54,238 bases of DNA from Shewanella sp. UCD-KL12 (GTDB lineage: Bacteria; Pseudomonadota; Gammaproteobacteria; Enterobacterales; Shewanellaceae). This document shows positions 51,027 through 54,238 of this stretch, piece by piece. The stretch is taken from contig NZ_MPHJ01000023.1 in the NCBI RefSeq assembly GCF_001957125.1, forward strand, positions 1 through 54,238. Reading direction: 5' to 3'. Below the pieces are notes generated by a model. It was given only the letters and a program-made list of their open reading frames with translations, did no database searches and had not been told where the DNA came from. How positions within the stretch are numbered: the first letter of the stretch is position 1; each line of letters opens with the position of its first letter. A program made the translations under genes and the position numbers.

Positions 51027-52604
51027 ATGTTAGACACGAATCTTAAAAGTCAGCTGAAAACCTATCTGCAAAACCTCAAGCGTCCAGTTGAACTTGTCGT
51101 ATCTGCAGATGATAGCCCTAAAGCCCAAGAGCTTAAGTCACTTGCTGCTGACATTGATAGCTTATCGCCACTGGTTTCATTGTCTGAAGTCGAAGGCGAG
51201 CGTATGCCATCGATGAAGGTTACCAATAGCGAGACTGCAACTAATATTACATTCGCAGGCTTACCTATGGGGCATGAGTTTACCTCTTTAGTACTCGCGT
51301 TATTACATACTGGTGGCCACCCACTTAAGTTAGAAGATGATGTTATTGCACAAATTAAAGCGCTTCCAGGTGAATATCACTTTGAGACCTATGTGTCTTT
51401 AAGTTGTCAAAACTGCCCAGATGTGGTTCAGGCGCTGAATATGATGGCGGCAATCAACCCGAATATCACTAACGTGATGATTGATGGCTCCCTATTTCAA
51501 ACAGAAGTGTTTGAGCGAGATATCATGGCTGTACCTTCTGTGTACCTAAATGGTGAGCAGTTCGCCCAAGGCCGTATTAGTCTTAGCGAGATCCTTAATA
51601 AGTTAGATACTGGCGCCGTAACTCGCCAAGCAGCAAAGCTAGACGAGAAAGAGCCTTTTGAAGTTTTAGTCGTTGGTGGTGGCCCCGCTGGTGCTTCAGC
51701 AGCCATATATGCTGCGCGTAAAGGACTAAAAACTGGCATCGCTGCCGACAAGTTTGGTGGTCAGGTAAGCGAAACCGTCGCCATAGAAAACTTTATCTCA
51801 GTGAAAGCCACTGAAGGCCCTAAGCTAGTGGCTAATTTAGAAGCCCATGTGCGCGATTACGATGTCGATGTGATGGATAATCAAAAGGCTGTAAAGCTTG
51901 CCCAAAGTGCAGCAAAACCTGGCTATTACGATATCGAATTAGAAAATGGCGCAACCCTGACCAGCCGTACTATGCTTTTGGCGACAGGTGCTCGCTGGCG
52001 TGAAATGAATGTTCCCGGTGAACAGGAGTATCGTGGTAAAGGTGTTGCGTATTGCCCACATTGCGATGGCCCGTTGTTTAAAGGTAAGCGCGTTGCTGTG
52101 ATTGGTGGCGGTAATTCAGGTATCGAAGCTGCGATTGATTTAGCTAATATTGTTGAACATGTAACAGTGCTTGAGTTTGATAGCAAGTTACGCGCTGATG
52201 ATGTGCTACAACGTAAAGCCGCCTCTATGGGCAATATCACTATCATTACTCAGGCAATGACCACTGAAGTGAATGGTGACGGCCAACGTGTTAACGGTTT
52301 AACCTATACCGATAGAACGACCAATACCAGCCATTCGATTGAGCTTGCAGGTATCTTTGTTCAAATAGGTTTAGTGCCAAATACTGAGTGGTTACGTGGT
52401 GTCGTTGAATTAACTGAGCGAGGCGAGATCATTGTCGATGCAAAAGGTGAGACTTCACTTCCGGGTGTATTTGCCGCTGGTGATGTAACGACTTCACCCT
52501 ATAAACAGATTATCATCGCGATGGGGAGCGGTGCCACAGCATCCCTAGGAGCATTTGATTTCTTAATCAGAAATAGCGAACCTGAGCAGCAAAGCGCCGC
52601 TTAA
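51027..52604 (+). CDS. ahpF: Alkyl hydroperoxide reductase flavoprotein subunit AhpF
   Basis: A 525-residue NADH-dependent disulfide reductase from ATG 51027, with TAGGAG seven bases upstream; the frame starts earlier at 50991, but E. coli AhpF begins with the same MLDTN as here. The N-terminal thioredoxin-like domain has CQNCPDVVQALN (Cys pair near 129-132). The FAD site is VVGGGPAGASAAIYAARKG, the redox CxxC is CPHCDGP, the NAD site VIGGGNSGIEAAIDLA, and GVFAAGDVTTSPYKQ the C-terminal FAD motif. It reduces AhpC. It shares a region with ahpC but has a terminator between. Confidence 0.96.
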   Translation: MLDTNLKSQLKTYLQNLKRPVELVVSADDSPKAQELKSLAADIDSLSPLVSLSEVEGERMPSMKVTNSETATNITFAGLPMGHEFTSLVLALLHTGGHPLKLEDDVIAQIKALPGEYHFETYVSLSCQNCPDVVQALNMMAAINPNITNVMIDGSLFQTEVFERDIMAVPSVYLNGEQFAQGRISLSEILNKLDTGAVTRQAAKLDEKEPFEVLVVGGGPAGASAAIYAARKGLKTGIAADKFGGQVSETVAIENFISVKATEGPKLVANLEAHVRDYDVDVMDNQKAVKLAQSAAKPGYYDIELENGATLTSRTMLLATGARWREMNVPGEQEYRGKGVAYCPHCDGPLFKGKRVAVIGGGNSGIEAAIDLANIVEHVTVLEFDSKLRADDVLQRKAASMGNITIITQAMTTEVNGDGQRVNGLTYTDRTTNTSHSIELAGIFVQIGLVPNTEWLRGVVELTERGEIIVDAKGETSLPGVFAAGDVTTSPYKQIIIAMGSGATASLGAFDFLIRNSEPEQQSAA

Positions 52605-52634
52605 TATCACGCTTGATCATTGTTTTACATTGAA

Positions 52635-52668
52635 AACAGCCAGCTTAAATGTTGGCTGTTTTTTTTTG
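52635..52668 (+). terminator. Terminator after ahpF
   Basis: AACAGCCAGC pairs with GTTGGCTGTT (52635-52644 with 52651-52660, one G-U pair) and is followed by eight or more T. Confidence 0.9.
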
Positions 52669-52746
52669 GACAATTATAATGGGTGGTTAAATGAGCTGAT
52701 AATTTGAATTTATGAGCTTTGGCTTTCTATCAATGAGTGAGTATAA

Positions 52747-53892
52747 ATGGAACTAGCTCTACCCTCATCAGAAAAACAGTTGGACATTGAAAGTCATCTC
52801 TACTTGATTAAAGGGGTAATGTGGGCCTCTTTAGTCTCAGTATTTATTATGTTAGCTATTTTTGCCAACATAGCGATGCAAGTAACGCCTATTCTCAGTG
52901 TTACCAGTGCAATTCTATATATGCTCCCTACATCAATTATTGCCGTTATTGGTGCTGTAAATATTAAAATCCGCTCTGTTAGTGCCGTACCTAATAAGCT
53001 ACTGCTATTTTACCTTTTGATCCTGCAAGTTAGCTGGTTGCTACTGACTTGGAGGATCTTTGATAGCACTGATACCCTTGTTGGTGGGGATGAGGCCCTA
53101 GCAAGTATAGAGACGCTGATTGATATTTTAGTGCTGACATTCGCAATCGCGCTATTTCCAAACCCTAGGGTGATGTGGACGGGGGTATTGCCTCTGATGT
53201 TAATGGGGCTTTTTTTACGAATAACTGAAATCCCAGATAATTACCTGTTCCCTATGACTAAGTTTATCTGCTTTTTTGCCATCATTATTACAGGCCAAAA
53301 GGTACTGTTTTCTTGGTTTAAAAAAGCTATCGTCAGGGATGTTGAGAAGCAGTACCTATTGAAACACTTTCGCCGAATGGCGTTAATTGATGGCTTGACA
53401 CAGATCAGTAATCGCCGTCATTTCGATGAGATTCTATCTCAAGAGGTAAGGGCATCTGAGCGAAATGGCCACCCTTTATGTGTCATTCTTATTGATGTCG
53501 ATTACTTTAAAAAGCTAAATGATAGTTTAGGTCATCAAGTGGGTGATGAATGCCTGGTAAAGCTTGCTCAAGTACTCAGCTCGATTGCCAATCGACCCAG
53601 AGATCTCGCGGCGCGTTATGGTGGTGAAGAGTTCGTCATATTGTTACCAGATACTGATTTAAAGGGCTGTCTAATAATTGCAGAGAAGCTCAAGCAGGCA
53701 ATTGCTGAGATTAAGTTGCCTCATCCTGATTCGGATGTGAGTCGATGGGTCACAGTGTCTCAAGGTGTCTGCCAATGGCAGGATGGCTTGAATATGGAAT
53801 CTTTGATGTCTAGTGCCGATAACTTACTTTACCAAGCCAAGTCTGAGGGAAGAGATAGATATGTTGCAGGATGCGGTAAATCGCTAAATTAA
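52747..53892 (+). CDS. Membrane-bound diguanylate cyclase (GGDEF)
   Basis: A 381-residue inner-membrane protein with about six membrane helices (residues about 25-200) followed by a GGDEF domain (about 215-375). DGLTQISNRRHFDEIL opens the domain, and DVDYFKKLNDSLGHQVGDECL is the conserved GTP/Mg region. The active site is YGGEEF. RPRD five residues upstream is a good inhibitory I-site (RxxD), so product feedback is likely. It makes c-di-GMP from two GTP, driving attachment or biofilm choice. The membrane part has no named sensor domain that I recognise. It stands alone after ahpF. Confidence 0.9.
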   Translation: MELALPSSEKQLDIESHLYLIKGVMWASLVSVFIMLAIFANIAMQVTPILSVTSAILYMLPTSIIAVIGAVNIKIRSVSAVPNKLLLFYLLILQVSWLLLTWRIFDSTDTLVGGDEALASIETLIDILVLTFAIALFPNPRVMWTGVLPLMLMGLFLRITEIPDNYLFPMTKFICFFAIIITGQKVLFSWFKKAIVRDVEKQYLLKHFRRMALIDGLTQISNRRHFDEILSQEVRASERNGHPLCVILIDVDYFKKLNDSLGHQVGDECLVKLAQVLSSIANRPRDLAARYGGEEFVILLPDTDLKGCLIIAEKLKQAIAEIKLPHPDSDVSRWVTVSQGVCQWQDGLNMESLMSSADNLLYQAKSEGRDRYVAGCGKSLN

Positions 53893-53948
53893 AATCGCCT
53901 AAGTAAAAGTGCTTAAGTTAAAAAAGCCCTCCTATAAAAAGATAATGC

Positions 53949-53974
53949 CGATCGTTTAAGAGGACTTGAACGAT
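53949..53974. repeat. Hairpin in the IS left end
   Basis: GATCGTT pairs with AACGATC across a 12-base spacer at about 53950-53974, ahead of the transposase gene. It may lie in or near the terminal inverted repeat; the IS boundary cannot be set without the right end. Confidence 0.35.
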
Positions 53975-53990
53975 CCTGCAGATGAAAGAT

Positions 53991-54023
53991 AATCCCTACC
54001 AGTATTCTGGTGGGGATTTTTTT
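53991..54023 (+). terminator. Terminator directly before the transposase start, covering its ribosome site
   Basis: AATCCCTACCAG (53991-54002) pairs with CTGGTGGGGATT (54007-54018, one G-U pair) and is followed by a T-run that ends at 54023, one base before ATG 54024. The only ribosome-site candidate, GGTGGGGA at about 54009-54016, is in the right arm. Confidence 0.75.
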
Positions 54024-54238
54024 ATGTTTGCGCAAGAGCTTGAGCTAGTTCATGAGTCTGTTGAAGAAAGTGGGTCTTATGGTTCTGTAATGGAGGCTAT
54101 TGATTCAGAGTGGATAGAGCAGTCATTACTCACAGCCAACAAGGCAAGTATCCGTAATCGCCGTTTGCCTGCACAGCAGGCAGTCTGGCTCGTGCTTTGG
54201 ATGGGGTTAATACGTAACCAGTCCATCAAAGAGGTTTG
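54024..54238 (+). CDS. N-terminal part of an IS4-type transposase (cut by the window end)
   Basis: An open frame from ATG 54024 to the window end (71 codons and two further bases). The phrase WIEQSLLTANKASIRNRRLPAQQAVWLVLWMGL fits the IS4 transposase N-terminal domain (cited in pieces: IEQSLL, IRNRRLPAQQAVWLVL). The catalytic DDE residues would be beyond the window. The terminator and hidden ribosome site just upstream suit a mobile element that guards against read-in transcription. Confidence 0.8.
   Translation, partial: MFAQELELVHESVEESGSYGSVMEAIDSEWIEQSLLTANKASIRNRRLPAQQAVWLVLWMGLIRNQSIKEV

Larger units (their letters stand above)
53950..54238 (+). mobile_element. Left part of an IS4-family insertion sequence
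   Basis: Inferred from the transposase start and the hairpins in front of it. The left boundary lies somewhere in 53900-53960; a target duplication cannot be seen because the right end is outside the window. Confidence 0.6.

Overview
The window reads as chromosomal DNA of a marine gammaproteobacterium, most likely Shewanella. The reasons are a tetraheme flavocytochrome c fumarate reductase, close matches to enterobacterial AsnC, ArcA, RluA and AhpF, a GlyGly-CTERM subtilase, glycine and lysine riboswitches in their usual gammaproteobacterial positions, and many hairpin-rich spacers. There is no rRNA or other species marker, so the species cannot be named. All assignments come from reading the sequence; no database search was run.

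Layout. 1-5.8 kb: tail of an unknown coiled-coil gene, mrcB (PBP1b), a long hairpin-rich spacer and an FG-GAP-like lipoprotein. 5.8-11.2 kb: an iron locus on the minus strand (FecA-type TonB receptor, porin, covalent-FMN periplasmic protein, PepSY membrane protein) with Fur-like boxes. 11.4-14.1 kb: a DUF3581-like hot-dog protein, then a tandem glycine riboswitch driving an AgcS alanine/glycine symporter. 14.6-20.3 kb: an MksB/JetC-like SMC ATPase operon with MksE- and MksF-like partners and a previously unmarked 42-codon ORF resembling the MksE tail; no JetD nuclease follows. 20.8-22.9 kb: a DAACS symporter and a lone periplasmic binding protein. 23.3-28.9 kb: a two-component pair (degenerate NtrC-type regulator; kinase with a periplasmic solute-binding domain) divergent from flavocytochrome c. 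29.2-37.8 kb: fbp, a DPP-IV-like peptidase, arcA, a DUF3293-like gene, a lysine riboswitch with lysC, and an aspartoacylase-family gene. 38-43.4 kb: large subtilase, asnC, rluA. 43.6-46.5 kb: a CadC-like membrane regulator with a beta-propeller, next to a tiny secreted two-cysteine peptide. 46.7-49.8 kb: small membrane proteins, a methyltransferase, a dienelactone hydrolase and a SpeE-like protein. 50.2-53.9 kb: ahpC, ahpF and a diguanylate cyclase. The window ends in an IS4-type transposase gene.

The least ordinary parts are the Mks-like operon with its duplicated tail ORF, the regulator/secreted-peptide pair, the sensor-kinase/flavocytochrome module whose regulator lacks the sigma-54 GAFTGA loop, the lysC leader ORF whose ribosome site sits in a hairpin, and the terminator placed directly on the transposase start. 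Several genes have start codons revised from the longest ORF because of ribosome-site placement.
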